From contig NZ_JBBBNY010000001.1 in NCBI RefSeq assembly GCF_037137055.1, positions 310,001-374,000 of the forward strand: a stretch of 64,000 bases of DNA, given 5' to 3'. This DNA is from Frateuria_A yonginensis (GTDB lineage Bacteria > Pseudomonadota > Gammaproteobacteria > Xanthomonadales > Rhodanobacteraceae). The notes under the pieces were generated by a model. The model searched no databases, was not told the DNA's origin, and saw only the letters and a list, made by a program, of their open reading frames with translations. The translations under genes were made by a program, and so were the position numbers. Positions 1 through 10,125 of the stretch are shown here, one piece after another (position 1 is the first letter of the stretch; each line of letters starts with the position of its first letter).

Positions 1-1009
1 GACATCCTCGACTTCAAGGAAAACCTCACCACGCTGCTGGTCTCCAGCCTGTTCGTGCTGCTGGCGGCGCGGTTGCGCTGGCCGCTGCCGGATGGCCTGC
101 TGCGGGCCGGCCTGGCGGTGTTCCTGATCGCGCAGTTCGTCGTGCGCCCGCTCACCGTGGCGCTGGCCACCGTCGGCAGTTCGTTGAGCTGGCGCGTGCG
201 CACCCTGATCGCGTGGGTGGCACCCCGCGGCATCGTGGCCACCTCGGTGTCGGCGCTGTTCGCACTGCGCCTGCAGGAGCTGGGCGTGGCCGGCGCCGAG
301 GCGATGGTGCCGCTGGTGTTCATCCTGATCATCGGTACCGTGGTGCTGCAGAGCGCGACCGCACGCCCGCTCGCCCGCCGGCTGGGCGTGGCCGAGCCGG
401 AGCCGCGCGGCGTGCTGATCTACGGTTCCGACGCTGTCGCCCGGGCGGTGGGCAGGGCACTGGCCGATGCCGGTTTTCGCGTGATGCTGGCGGACGATTC
501 CTGGGACGGCATCCGCCACGCGCGCATGGAGGGGCCCGCCACATTCTTCGGCAACCCGGCCTCGCCGCACGCGGAGCGTCACCTCGACCTCACCGGCCTG
601 GGCCGGCTGCTGGCCATGTCCACGCGTCGCGAGCGCAACTCGCTGGCCTGCGTGCACTACCGGCGCGAGTTCGGTCGCGAGAAGGTCTGCCGCCAGCGCA
701 ACCTCGCGCCGCACGAGGCCACCGACCGGGCGGCGTTCGCCGGCAAGCTGCTGGCGCCGCCGCTGTTCGGCGACACGATGACGCACGCCCGCTTCGCCGA
801 GCTGCTGGCCGCCGGCTGGCAGGTCCGCGCGACCCGCCTCACCCCGGCGTTCGGCTGGAGGGATCTCGATGCGCGCTACGGCGGGCAGGCGGTGCTGCTG
901 TTCGCGATCGACGAGAAAGGCAGCCTGCACGTGGCGTCCACCAAGCGTTCCCTGGATCCTAGGCCCGGCTGGCTGGCGATCGCGTTGGCGCCACCCAGCG
1001 CGGCCGGGT

Positions 1010-2305
<1,296 letters not shown>

Positions 2306-2332
2306 GATTTCGCTCCGTAGGTATCCGTTCGT

Positions 2333-2401
2333 GTAGGAGCGTCTCGCTCGCGATGCTCTTTGGTCGGGTCACGGAAAGCATCGCGAGCAGCTCGCTCCTA
2401 C
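2333..2401. repeat. REP pair (BIME-like inverted repeat) between aceB and aceA
   Basis: A left unit starting GTAGGAGC and a right unit ending GCTCGCTCCTAC face each other around a spacer of about 23 bases. The two arms are complementary, so the transcript can form a long hairpin. It sits between two genes on the same strand, where such elements often affect mRNA stability. Confidence 0.8.
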
Positions 2402-2409
2402 GGGGTTCG

Positions 2410-4035
2410 TCAGGGAAGGTGGTCGTAGGCGGGCAGGGTGAGGAAGGCGCCGAGTGCGTCGGCGTGGGTCAGGTCGGCGAGCAGCGCGGCGGCCTCGTCG
2501 GCGCGCCGCGCGCCCGGCAGGTCGCTGTGGCGCAGGCGATGCGCGTGCGCGGCGAGGAGCTGGTCGAACAGCGCCATGTCGATCGGCGCGCCGTCGGCGA
2601 ACTCCAGCGGCACGCAGTCGTTGCGCTCGCCGGGCCGGGCGGCGTAGTGCAGCCACTGCCACAGCTGCGCGCGCGCGATCTCGGCGGTGGCGGCGTCTTC
2701 CATCAGGTGATGGATCGGCACGCAGCCCTGCCCGTCCAGCCAGGCGGCGGTGTAGCGCAGGGCGACCTCCACGTTGTTGTCGAAGCCTTCGCGGGTGATC
2801 GTTCCGCAGGCCGGCGCCAGCAGTTGTTCGCGGGTGACCTGCACGTCCTCGCGCAGCACGTCGAGCTGGTTGGGGCCGGGCATGTGCTGGTCGAAGACGG
2901 CCTGCGCCACCGGCACCAGCGCCGGATGCGCGACCCAGGTGCCGTCGTGGCCGGCCTTCACCTCGCGCAGCTTGTCGGCACGGACCTTCTCCAGCGCCGC
3001 CGCGTTGGCCGCCTCGTCACCCTTGATCGGGATCTGTGCCGCCATGCCGCCCATGGCGAAGGCGCCGCGCCGGTGGCAGGTCTGGATCAGCAGCTCCGAG
3101 TAGGCCTTCAGGAAGGGGACGGTCATCTGCACCTGCCCGCGCTCGGGCAGCAGCCGGTCGCGGTGCGCGCGCAGCGTCTTGAGGTAGGAGAAGATGTAGT
3201 CCCAGCGGCCGCAGTTGAGCCCCACGGCGCGTTCGCGCAGTGCGTACAGGATTTCGTGCATCTGGAACGCGGCCGGCAGCGTCTCGATCAGCACGGTGAC
3301 CTTCATGCAGCCGCGCGGCAGGCCGAGCTCGGCTTCCGCGTGGGCCATCACCCCGTCCCACAGCGCCGCTTCCTCCATCGCCTCGAGCTTGGGCAGGTAG
3401 AAGTACGGGCCGCGATCGCGCGCCTGCAGGGCGCGGGCGTTGTGGAACGCGAACAGGCCGAAGTCGACCAGTGCGCCGGCCATCGCCTCGCCGTCGACCT
3501 CGAGGTGCCGCTCCGGCAGGTGCCAGCCGCGCGGGCGCACCACCAGCACGGCCGGATCGGCGCCGAGCGTGTAGTCGCGCCCATCCGGTGAGCGGTACGC
3601 GATGGTGCCGGCGACCGCGTCGATCAGGTTCTGCTGGCCGTCGAGCTGGTTGGCCAGGGTCGGCGCGGAGGAGTCCTCGAAGTCCGCCATGAACACCTTC
3701 GCGCCGGAATTGAGCGCGTTGATGATCATCTTGCGCTCGACCGGGCCGGTGATTTCCACGCGCCGGTCGCGCAGCGCGGCAGGCACCGGCGCCACGCGCC
3801 AGTCGCCCTCGCGCATGGCGCGGGTGTCGGCACGGAAGTCCGGCAGCTGGCCGGCGTCCCAGGCGGCCTGGCGCTCGGCGCGGGCCGCCAGCAGCGCGCG
3901 CCGCCGTGGCTCGAACCGGCGGTGCAGGCCGGCCAGGAAGGCCAGGGCCGGGGGTGTGAGGAGGCGGTGGTAGGGGGCGGTATCGCCGTGCGTCGCCACC
4001 GCGCCGGTGGCGAGTCGTTCCTGCGGGACGGCCAT
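2410..4035 (-). CDS. aceB: Malate synthase A
   Basis: 541 aa, normal for the A-type (AceB) enzyme. It condenses glyoxylate with acetyl-CoA to give malate, completing the glyoxylate bypass. Recognisable blocks include GPVERKMIINALNSGAKVFM (about residues 96-115), MADFEDSS with the acidic metal/substrate residues, and LIETLPAAFQMHEILYALRE in the barrel core. It is the first gene of an aceB-aceA pair, divergent from a LysR regulator across about 140 bases. The arrangement suggests that this regulator controls the pair in response to carbon source; that is inference from position. Confidence 0.96.
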   Translation of the reverse strand: MAVPQERLATGAVATHGDTAPYHRLLTPPALAFLAGLHRRFEPRRRALLAARAERQAAWDAGQLPDFRADTRAMREGDWRVAPVPAALRDRRVEITGPVERKMIINALNSGAKVFMADFEDSSAPTLANQLDGQQNLIDAVAGTIAYRSPDGRDYTLGADPAVLVVRPRGWHLPERHLEVDGEAMAGALVDFGLFAFHNARALQARDRGPYFYLPKLEAMEEAALWDGVMAHAEAELGLPRGCMKVTVLIETLPAAFQMHEILYALRERAVGLNCGRWDYIFSYLKTLRAHRDRLLPERGQVQMTVPFLKAYSELLIQTCHRRGAFAMGGMAAQIPIKGDEAANAAALEKVRADKLREVKAGHDGTWVAHPALVPVAQAVFDQHMPGPNQLDVLREDVQVTREQLLAPACGTITREGFDNNVEVALRYTAAWLDGQGCVPIHHLMEDAATAEIARAQLWQWLHYAARPGERNDCVPLEFADGAPIDMALFDQLLAAHAHRLRHSDLPGARRADEAAALLADLTHADALGAFLTLPAYDHLP

Positions 4036-4176
4036 GTGGACAGCTCCTTGGTCGGGACACCCACGCTAGGCCGACGGCCATGGCTTTGACAAAGCGAATG
4101 TTTCAATTAGCAATATTGAGAAACCTAAAGTAGGCTGAAAGAGCAGCGTTCAGGCCAGCAAAGGGAGGGATTGGTC
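4036..4176. promoter_or_regulatory. Divergent control region aceB / LysR gene
   Basis: This AT-richer stretch stands out from its surroundings. It holds an interrupted palindrome CAAT-N7-ATTG at 4104-4118, which contains the perfect 8-base palindrome CAATATTG (4111-4118). A TTGACA hexamer lies at 4086-4091. Flanking TTT and AAA extend the dyad imperfectly. LysR-type regulators typically bind interrupted dyads of this size upstream of divergent targets, so this is the best operator candidate. No convincing -10 partner for the TTGACA was found. Confidence 0.5.
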
Positions 4177-5196
4177 GTGAAACGAGCCGCACCCGCTCGC
4201 CGCCCCGTGGCCCGCAAACGCGTCGTCGAGACGCTCGACGACGCAGCGGAGGCCGAGCGCTACTACTACAAGGGCAACCGCCACAAGCAGCTGCGCGCCT
4301 TCGTGAGCATCGTGAAGCTGGGCACGCTGACCCGCGCGGCCGAGGCGCTGTTCCTGTCCCAGCCCACCGTGAGCCTGCAATTGCAGGCGCTGGAGCGTGA
4401 ACTGGGCGTGCCGCTGCTGGAGCGCCGGCGCCGGCGCATCAACCTCACCGACGCGGGCGAGGCGCTGTACGAGCTGGCGCGCCCGCTGGTCGAGGGCTGG
4501 GACAACCTGGACCGCGACTTCCAGGCCCGCGTCAAGGGGCTCAAGGCCGGGCGGCTGACCATCGCCGCCGGCGCCTCCACCATCCAGTACCTGCTGCCGG
4601 AACTGGTGCGCCGCTACCGCGAGGCCTACCCGGCGGTGCATCTGCAGCTGGCCAGCGTCACCGGGCGCGACGGACTGGCGCTGCTGCGCGCAGACGAGGC
4701 CGACTTCGCCGTGGGCTCCCTGCTGGACGTGCCCAACGACATCGCCTGGGCGCCGCTGTACCACTACGACCCCCTGCTGATCACCCCGCGCGACCATCCG
4801 CTGGCGCGCAAAAGCGACATCGCGCTGGAGGACCTCTCGCCCTACGGCCTGATCCTGCCGCCGCAACGGCTGACCACCTACCGGCTGGTCGACCTGGTGT
4901 TCCAGCAGCGTCAGGTGCCCTACCAGGTGGCGATCGAGGTGGGCGGCTGGGAGGTGATCAAGGCCTACGTGGCCGCCGGGCTCGGCATCTCCGTCGTGAC
5001 CGGCATCTGCATCACTGATGCCGACCATGCGCAGCTGGCGGTGCGCAACATGAAGCGCTTCTTCCCGCAGCGCAGCTACGGCGTGGTGATGCGCAAGGGC
5101 AAGTCCCTCAGCGCGGAGGCGCGGGCCTTCGTCGAGCTGGTGAAGCCGGGGCTGCTCGGGCGCGAGTACGACGCGACCGGTCACCCGGGCCGCTAG
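4177..5196 (+). CDS. LysR-family transcriptional regulator, probable glyoxylate-shunt regulator
   Basis: 339 aa. An N-terminal winged helix (about residues 27-90, RAAEALFLSQPTVSLQLQAL) is followed by a periplasmic-binding-protein-like effector domain. An extra basic stretch of about 25 residues (KRAAPARRPVARKR) precedes the HTH. The start is decided by the ribosome-binding site: AAGGGAGG at 4161-4168 is 8 bases from GTG 4177 but only 2 bases from the in-frame TTG 4171. The gene is divergent from aceB, suggesting control of the shunt. The effector is unknown. Confidence is high for the family, moderate for the role. Confidence 0.88.
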   Translation: MKRAAPARRPVARKRVVETLDDAAEAERYYYKGNRHKQLRAFVSIVKLGTLTRAAEALFLSQPTVSLQLQALERELGVPLLERRRRRINLTDAGEALYELARPLVEGWDNLDRDFQARVKGLKAGRLTIAAGASTIQYLLPELVRRYREAYPAVHLQLASVTGRDGLALLRADEADFAVGSLLDVPNDIAWAPLYHYDPLLITPRDHPLARKSDIALEDLSPYGLILPPQRLTTYRLVDLVFQQRQVPYQVAIEVGGWEVIKAYVAAGLGISVVTGICITDADHAQLAVRNMKRFFPQRSYGVVMRKGKSLSAEARAFVELVKPGLLGREYDATGHPGR

Positions 5197-5199
5197 GGC

Positions 5200-5838
5200 T
5201 CAGGCGCGCTGCTGCAGCGCCAGCTTCACGCCGAAGCCGAGCAGTACCGTGCCGCACAGCCGGTCCATCGCCGTGCCCAACCGCGGGCGGGTGTGCAGCA
5301 GGCGATGGATGCGCCCGCCCAGTAGCGCGAGCACCAGCGACCAGCTCAGGCCCGTGCCGATGAAGCTCAGTCCCAGCACCAGCAGGCCCAGTTGCGGATG
5401 GGCCGCGTGCAGCGCCACGAACTGCGGCAGGAAGGCCAGGTAGAACAGCGCCACCTTGGGGTTGAGCACGTTGGTGAGCATGCCCTGCCGGAACGCGGCG
5501 GCCGCCCCCTCGCCGCGCGTCGCGGTGGCCGCGCGCGGTGCGCCGGTGCGCGTGAGCAGCATGCGCAGACCGATCCACGCCAGGTAAGCCGCCCCCAGGT
5601 ACTTCAGCGCGGCAAAGGCGAGCGCCGAGGTCATCAGGACCGCCGAGATGCCGACGACCGCCGCGGAGGTGTGCACCAGGCAGCCGGCGTTGATGCCCAG
5701 CGCCGCGGCCAGCCCGGCCGCATGGCCCTCGCGGCTGCTGCGCGCGAGGATGTAGAAGGTGTCCAGCCCGGGCGTCAGGTTGAGGGCGATGCAGGCGAGC
5801 AGGAAAGCGCCGAAGTGCTGGATGCCGAGAGCGTCCAT
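5200..5838 (-). CDS. LysE/RhtB-family amino-acid exporter
   Basis: 212 aa, the family's usual size, with about six hydrophobic segments. The hallmark N-terminal segment reads FLLACIALNLTPGLDTFYIL; the NLTPG stretch is diagnostic of RhtB-type exporters, which export amino acids or homoserine-like compounds from the cytoplasm. An in-frame ATG 10 codons upstream (5868) exists. The chosen ATG (MDALGIQHFG) aligns better with family starts, and neither has a clear ribosome-binding site. It is convergent with the LysR gene, with only 3 bases between stops. Confidence 0.85.
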   Translation of the reverse strand: MDALGIQHFGAFLLACIALNLTPGLDTFYILARSSREGHAAGLAAALGINAGCLVHTSAAVVGISAVLMTSALAFAALKYLGAAYLAWIGLRMLLTRTGAPRAATATRGEGAAAAFRQGMLTNVLNPKVALFYLAFLPQFVALHAAHPQLGLLVLGLSFIGTGLSWSLVLALLGGRIHRLLHTRPRLGTAMDRLCGTVLLGFGVKLALQQRA

Positions 5839-5890
5839 GGAGCGGATCGATGGTGGCGAGGCGCGCATGGTAGCCGACGCGCCCGCCGGC

Positions 5891-6484
5891 TCACTCGGTG
5901 TCGCGGTGCTTGCCCCGGTAGCCGCGGAACAGCGCGCGGATGCGCGCCATGTCGGCGTCCGGATCGTCGGTAGCGTACTGCAGCGTGCCCAGGGTGAAGG
6001 TCTTGCTGGGGTAGTCGAGGAATACCGGCAGGATCGGCACCTCGGCCTCGCGCGCGATGCGCAGGAAGCCGCTCTTCCACTGCCTGACGTGCCGGCGTGT
6101 GCCCTCGGGGGTGATGCCCAGCCACATCCGCGGGTGGTCGGCGAAGCGACGCACCATCTGGCCGACCACGTTGAGCGCGGCCTTGCGGTTGATGCCGATC
6201 ATGCCGATCGGCCTGAGGATCAGGCCGAGCGGGCTGTCCAGCACCTCGCGCTTGATCATGATCTTGATGTCCAGGCCCAGCGCGATCTTCATCATCAGGC
6301 CCCACACCCCGTCCCAGTAGGAGGAGTGCGGTGCGCCGATCACGACCAGCTTGGGAACGTCCGGCAGCTCGCCGCGCAGGCGCCAGCCGGACAGGCGCAG
6401 CAGGCCGCGCATCAACCAGGGCCAGAAGCGGCTGTTCAGCCGCGGTGCCTGGGGCGGCACCGGCGGCAGGATGGCCTCCCTCAT
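5891..6484 (-). CDS. PlsC-type lysophospholipid acyltransferase
   Basis: 197 aa. The acyltransferase motif HxxxxD appears as HSSYWD (residues 53-58) and the acyl-acceptor motif as EGTR further on. GMIGINRKAA lies between them. The short length and the APHSSYWD form place it with the small soluble PlsC-like enzymes of unknown acceptor rather than with the essential PlsC. It probably acylates a lysophospholipid or similar lipid at the inner membrane. Its start overlaps the stop of arfB by 4 bases (ATGA), indicating co-transcription. Confidence 0.85.
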   Translation of the reverse strand: MREAILPPVPPQAPRLNSRFWPWLMRGLLRLSGWRLRGELPDVPKLVVIGAPHSSYWDGVWGLMMKIALGLDIKIMIKREVLDSPLGLILRPIGMIGINRKAALNVVGQMVRRFADHPRMWLGITPEGTRRHVRQWKSGFLRIAREAEVPILPVFLDYPSKTFTLGTLQYATDDPDADMARIRALFRGYRGKHRDTE

Positions 6485-6903
6485 TCACCGTTCCAGTGGC
6501 GCGTGCGCGCCTGCTTGAGCTTGCCGCGCAACTGCTTGCCGGCCAGCCGGCGCTCCTGCGAGGCGCGCGTGGGCCGCGTGGCCACGCGCTTCTTCGGCGC
6601 CACCAGCGCGCCGCGTACGAGCTCGGCCAGGCGCTCGCGCGCGTCGTCGCGGTTGCGCGCCTGTTCACGGAAGCGGCGCGCCTGGATCACCAGCACGCCG
6701 GCCTCGGTCATGCGCCGGTCGCGCCGTGCCAGCAGTCGTGCGCGCGCGTCCTCCGGCAGCGACCGGGAGGCGGCCACGTCGAAGCGCAATTCCACCGCGC
6801 TCTCGGTGCGGTTGACGTGCTGCCCGCCGGGGCCGTCCGCGCGCAGGAAGCGCTCGGTCAGCTCGGTGTCCGGCAGGGAAAGGGAGCGGCTGATGTGCAA
6901 CAT
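6481..6903 (-). CDS. arfB: ArfB (YaeJ) alternative ribosome-rescue factor
   Basis: 140 aa. It carries the peptidyl-tRNA hydrolysis motif GGQ (residues 26-28, in RADGPGGQHVNR) on a compact RF1-like catalytic domain. A long basic C-terminal tail (LAGKQLRGKLKQARTRHW) follows; in ArfB this tail inserts into the empty mRNA channel of stalled ribosomes. No codon-recognition domain is present, separating it from true release factors. The start MLHISRSLSL is the family start; a longer in-frame ATG at 6999 lies inside a REP element and is rejected. It is followed by the acyltransferase with a 4-base overlap. Confidence 0.93.
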   Translation of the reverse strand: MLHISRSLSLPDTELTERFLRADGPGGQHVNRTESAVELRFDVAASRSLPEDARARLLARRDRRMTEAGVLVIQARRFREQARNRDDARERLAELVRGALVAPKKRVATRPTRASQERRLAGKQLRGKLKQARTRHWNGE

Positions 6904-6948
6904 GGCGCGCAGTTTATGGGCAAGCGGATGAATCGCGAAGCGCCTGCC

Positions 6949-7026
6949 GGGAGCGAGTCGCTCGCGGTGCTTCTGTTCCGGGGCTGGACAGCAAGCCAAC
7001 GGCCGTCGCGGACAAGCTCGCTCCTA
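6949..7026. repeat. REP pair upstream of arfB
   Basis: Left unit GGAGCGAGTCGCTCGCGG and right unit GCGGACAAGCTCGCTCCTAC are inverted around a spacer. The copy is degenerate in its left arm. It lies between truC and arfB. Confidence 0.7.
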
Positions 7027-7725
7027 CACGGGGGCGGCAGGCCAGCCGAAGCGGGCCAGCAGCGCGCGGTAGGGCGGGTCCAGCGGTGCCTCGAGGGCGA
7101 GCGGCTCGCCGCTGACCGGATGCGTCAGGCGCAGCCGCCAGGCATGCAGCAGCATGCGATGGCAGCCGAAGTGCTGCCTGTAGAGGCGGTTGTGGTCGCT
7201 GCGGCCGTGCTGGCAGTCGCCGATCACCGGATGGTGGATGTGCGCCATGTGCTTGCGGATCTGGCGGAAGCGGCCCGTCTCGGGCTCGGCCAGCACCAGC
7301 GCATAGCGCTGCCGCGGGTAACGGCCCAGCGGGATCGGCACCTCCACCGTCGCCAGGCGCCGGTAGCGCGTGCGTGCCTCGCGACGCGGGCCGTTCTCGC
7401 GCGAGCCGGGCAGCGGGTAGTCCACCGCACCCTCGGCCGGCTCCGGCCAGCCGCGTACCACGGCGAGGTACTGCTTGTGCACCTCGCGGCCCATGAACTG
7501 CTCGCCCAGCGCTGCCGCCACGGCGGCGGAGCGGGCGACCAGCAGCACGCCGCTGGTGGCGCGGTCCAGGCGGTGCGCCAGGAACAGCTCGCCGCCGACC
7601 TGCTCGCGCAGCAGGTCGACGAGGAAGGCTTCGGCCGGACCGATCAGCTTCGAGCGGTGCACGGGCAGGCCCGCGGGCTTGTTGACCGCGAGCAGGGCGT
7701 CGTCCTGGTGGAGGATATCGAGCAT
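7024..7725 (-). CDS. truC: tRNA pseudouridine synthase TruC (RluA family)
   Basis: 233 aa with no S4 domain, as expected for TruC. The catalytic motif HRLDRATSG (Asp within HRLD, about residues 51-59) is intact. The second family block FRQIRKHMAHIHHPVIGD and the GCHRMLLHAWRL block are also present. TruC converts U65 in some tRNAs to pseudouridine in the cytoplasm. The start MLDILHQDDALLAVNKPAG fits the family. REP elements lie on both sides, so it may be an isolated transcription unit. Confidence 0.92.
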   Translation of the reverse strand: MLDILHQDDALLAVNKPAGLPVHRSKLIGPAEAFLVDLLREQVGGELFLAHRLDRATSGVLLVARSAAVAAALGEQFMGREVHKQYLAVVRGWPEPAEGAVDYPLPGSRENGPRREARTRYRRLATVEVPIPLGRYPRQRYALVLAEPETGRFRQIRKHMAHIHHPVIGDCQHGRSDHNRLYRQHFGCHRMLLHAWRLRLTHPVSGEPLALEAPLDPPYRALLARFGWPAAPV

Positions 7726-7740
7726 GGGCAGGCAGGTCGG

Positions 7741-7760
7741 CGCAGGAGCTCGCTCCTACA
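7741..7760. repeat. Single REP unit upstream of truC
   Basis: A lone imperfect palindrome, AGGAGCTCGCTCCT with flanking CTACA-type end, from the same family as the paired copies. Confidence 0.6.
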
Positions 7761-7780
7761 GGGGGAAGGTGCGGGCTGGG

Positions 7781-9427
7781 CTAGCGGCGGGGCCAGGCCA
7801 GCAGGAACGCCAGCGCACCGCCGCAGGCGGCCACCGCGGGCGGCCAGGGGCCTTGCCCCGGGGCCAGCGCCCAGAGCAGCGCCGCCGCCACCAACAGGCT
7901 GGCGCCGAGCAGGCCGGCGGCCAGTGCGCGCTGCTGGCGTCGGGCCAGCGCGGCGCGCTGCGCCAGCTCCGCCGGGTCGGCCAGGGCGGGGCGCGTGCCA
8001 CTCGCTGCCTGGCGCAGCGCGTCGCGTACCAGTTCGGGCACCTGCGGCGCGGCATGCAGCCATTCGGGCAGGCGCTGGCGGACCGCGCGCAGCGTATGAC
8101 GCACGCTGTAGCGCTCGCGCAGGATGCGCTTGAGCACCGGATGTGCGACCGCCCAGATGTCGATCTCGGGGTCGAGCATGCGGCCCACGCCCTCGATGTT
8201 GAGCAGCGTCTTCTGCAGCAGGATCAGCTGCGGTTGCAGGGTGAGTTCGAAGCGTCGCGCGGTCTGGAACAGCTTCACCACCACCTCGGCCAGCGAGATC
8301 TGCGAGAGCGGCCGCGTGAAGTAGGGCTCGCACACCGTGCGCACCGCCGCCTCAAGCTCGTCCAGGCGCACCGTGGCGGGCATCCAGCCGGCCGCCACGT
8401 GCAACTGGGCGATGCGCGCGTAGTCGCGCTCGAACAGCGCGATGAAGTTCTGCGCCAGCCAGTACTGGTCGGCTTCGGGCAGCGAGCCCATGATGCCGAA
8501 GTCCAGCGCGATGAAACGCGGCTCCCCGCGCCGCGCCAGATCCACCCAGATGTTGCCGGGGTGCGCGTCGGCATGGAAGAAGTTGTCGCGGAACACCTGC
8601 TCGTAGAACACCCGCACGCCCTTGGCGGCGAGCGCCCGGCGGTCGATGCCGGCCGCATCGATGGCCGCGACGTCGTCGGCGCTCACGCCGTGCACGCGCT
8701 CCAGGGTGAGCACGCGCGGCGCGGTCAGCTCCCAGTGCACCGCGGGCACGTAGAGGTCGACGCCGCTTTCGAAGTTGCGCCGGAGCAGGCTGGCGCTGGC
8801 GCCCTCGCGTTGCAGGTCCAGCTCGTTCTCGAGCATCTTCTCCACTTCCGCCACCACGTCGAGCGGGCGGATCTTGTCGGCGTTGGGATGCCAGCGCTGG
8901 GCCAGTTCGCCGAGCGAGCGCATCAGCGCCACGTCGCGCGCGATCTGCGCCTCGATGCCGGGGCGCAGCACCTTGACCACCACCTCGCGGCCGTCGTGCA
9001 GCGTGGCGGCGTGCACCTGCGCGATCGAGGCGGAAGCCAGCGCGGTTTCGTCGAAGCGGGCGTACAGCTGCCCGATCGGCTGCTTGAGTTCGCGCTCGAC
9101 GATGGCGCGCGCTTCGGCGCCGGGGAACGGCGGCACCTGGTCCTGCAGCTGCGCCAGCTCGTCGGCGATGTCGGCCGGGATCAGGTCGCGGCGGGTGGAC
9201 ATCACCTGGCCGGCCTTGACGAAGATCGGGCCCAGTTCGGTCAGCGCCAGGCGCAGCCGCGCGCCACGCGACAGCTCGCGGGCGCCGGGCCGCGTGCGGG
9301 CCAGCAGCGGGCGCAGCAGCTTGAGCGGGCGGTACAGGTGCGCGGCATCGACCAGCTCGTCCAGCCGCCAGGCGAGCAGCACCGAGGCGACCCGCAGCAC
9401 GCCCGGCACCACCTTCAGCGGGGTCAT
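7781..9427 (-). CDS. ubiB: UbiB protein kinase-like factor for ubiquinone biosynthesis
   Basis: 548 aa, the usual UbiB length. The family-specific KxGQ motif is seen in FVKAGQVMSTRRDLIP (about residues 68-83). The Ala-rich replacement of the glycine loop is near ASASIAQVHAA, and the catalytic-type HADAHPGN and DFG blocks follow (FFHADAHPGNIW, ALDFGIMG). Two C-terminal hydrophobic helices (LLGASLLVAAALLWAL and the last 20 residues) anchor it in the inner membrane. UbiB is an atypical kinase/ATPase needed for access of ubiquinone precursors to the Ubi complex. Its start overlaps the ubiJ stop by 4 bases. Confidence 0.95.
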   Translation of the reverse strand: MTPLKVVPGVLRVASVLLAWRLDELVDAAHLYRPLKLLRPLLARTRPGARELSRGARLRLALTELGPIFVKAGQVMSTRRDLIPADIADELAQLQDQVPPFPGAEARAIVERELKQPIGQLYARFDETALASASIAQVHAATLHDGREVVVKVLRPGIEAQIARDVALMRSLGELAQRWHPNADKIRPLDVVAEVEKMLENELDLQREGASASLLRRNFESGVDLYVPAVHWELTAPRVLTLERVHGVSADDVAAIDAAGIDRRALAAKGVRVFYEQVFRDNFFHADAHPGNIWVDLARRGEPRFIALDFGIMGSLPEADQYWLAQNFIALFERDYARIAQLHVAAGWMPATVRLDELEAAVRTVCEPYFTRPLSQISLAEVVVKLFQTARRFELTLQPQLILLQKTLLNIEGVGRMLDPEIDIWAVAHPVLKRILRERYSVRHTLRAVRQRLPEWLHAAPQVPELVRDALRQAASGTRPALADPAELAQRAALARRQQRALAAGLLGASLLVAAALLWALAPGQGPWPPAVAACGGALAFLLAWPRR

Positions 9428-10074
9428 GCGCGTGGCCCCTGCAGGCGCTGGCGCAGTCGCTCCAGACGCGCCTCGAGTCGCTCGGTGCGTTCGCGCAGCG
9501 CATCCACGCCGTCGAGGAAATCGTCCACCTCACCCATCGCGGGAGTGAGTCGCGCCTCGTCGCGCAGCCAGTCGGCGCCGTCCTCGACCAGCTGTCCGGT
9601 GGTGGTGCGCGCATGTTTCAGGGCCCGGGCGAAGGCCTGTGCCAGCGGCACGCCCAGCACGTCGCCGAAGCTGCGCGCGAAGGCTTCCTCGAAGTCGGGC
9701 TGGAACGCGCTCGCCAGCTTCTCCAGCCGGCGCGCCAGGTCGGCGTCGCCGGCGATCTCCACCTTGCCGGGGGACACGGTCTCCTCGCCCCGCCGCAGCG
9801 CCATCCCCAGCAGGCTGCCGGGACTGGCCGCCACGCGCAGCTGGCTGTCCTCCTGCGGCGGACCGACCTTCAGGCGGCCGCGCTCCACCGTCACGCCGAG
9901 GGCGAGCTCCGGTCCGCGCAGATGCAGCTGCAGGCTGCGGCCTTCGAGCGCGGCGAGCCGCTGCTGCGTATCGGGATCGAGCGAGAGCACGTGGTTGAGC
10001 GCGGTTTCCAGCGCACGGCCGGCGAGCTTGCGCAGCGGCCGCGGGAGCCAGGCGTTCGGGACGGGAGCATTCAT
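9424..10074 (-). CDS. ubiJ: UbiJ, SCP2-domain ubiquinone biosynthesis accessory factor
   Basis: 216 aa. An N-terminal SCP2-like lipid-binding domain (about residues 15-125) is followed by a heptad-rich helical tail, VDALRERTERLEARLERLRQ. UbiJ works with UbiK and scaffolds the soluble Ubi complex by binding hydrophobic intermediates. Start MNAPVPNAWL was chosen; the longer frame to 10137 runs into the neighbouring REP. It is directly upstream of ubiB with an ATGA overlap, the classic ubiJ-ubiB order. ubiE, normally their neighbour, is 42 kb away here. Confidence 0.9.
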   Translation of the reverse strand: MNAPVPNAWLPRPLRKLAGRALETALNHVLSLDPDTQQRLAALEGRSLQLHLRGPELALGVTVERGRLKVGPPQEDSQLRVAASPGSLLGMALRRGEETVSPGKVEIAGDADLARRLEKLASAFQPDFEEAFARSFGDVLGVPLAQAFARALKHARTTTGQLVEDGADWLRDEARLTPAMGEVDDFLDGVDALRERTERLEARLERLRQRLQGPRA

Positions 10075-10103
10075 CCGGCGATTGTAGCGGCCGCCCGCAC
10101 GAG

Positions 10104-10125
10104 GTAGGAGCGAGCTGCGCCTACA
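10104..10125. repeat. Single REP unit overlapping the trmL stop codon
   Basis: GTAGGAGCGAGCTGCGCCTACA; the TAG stop of trmL (10121-10123, minus strand) lies within it. Confidence 0.6.

Noticed and set aside
7475..10087. 870-codon plus-strand frame across ubiB-ubiJ
   Set aside because: Antisense to two well-supported genes; low-complexity translation.
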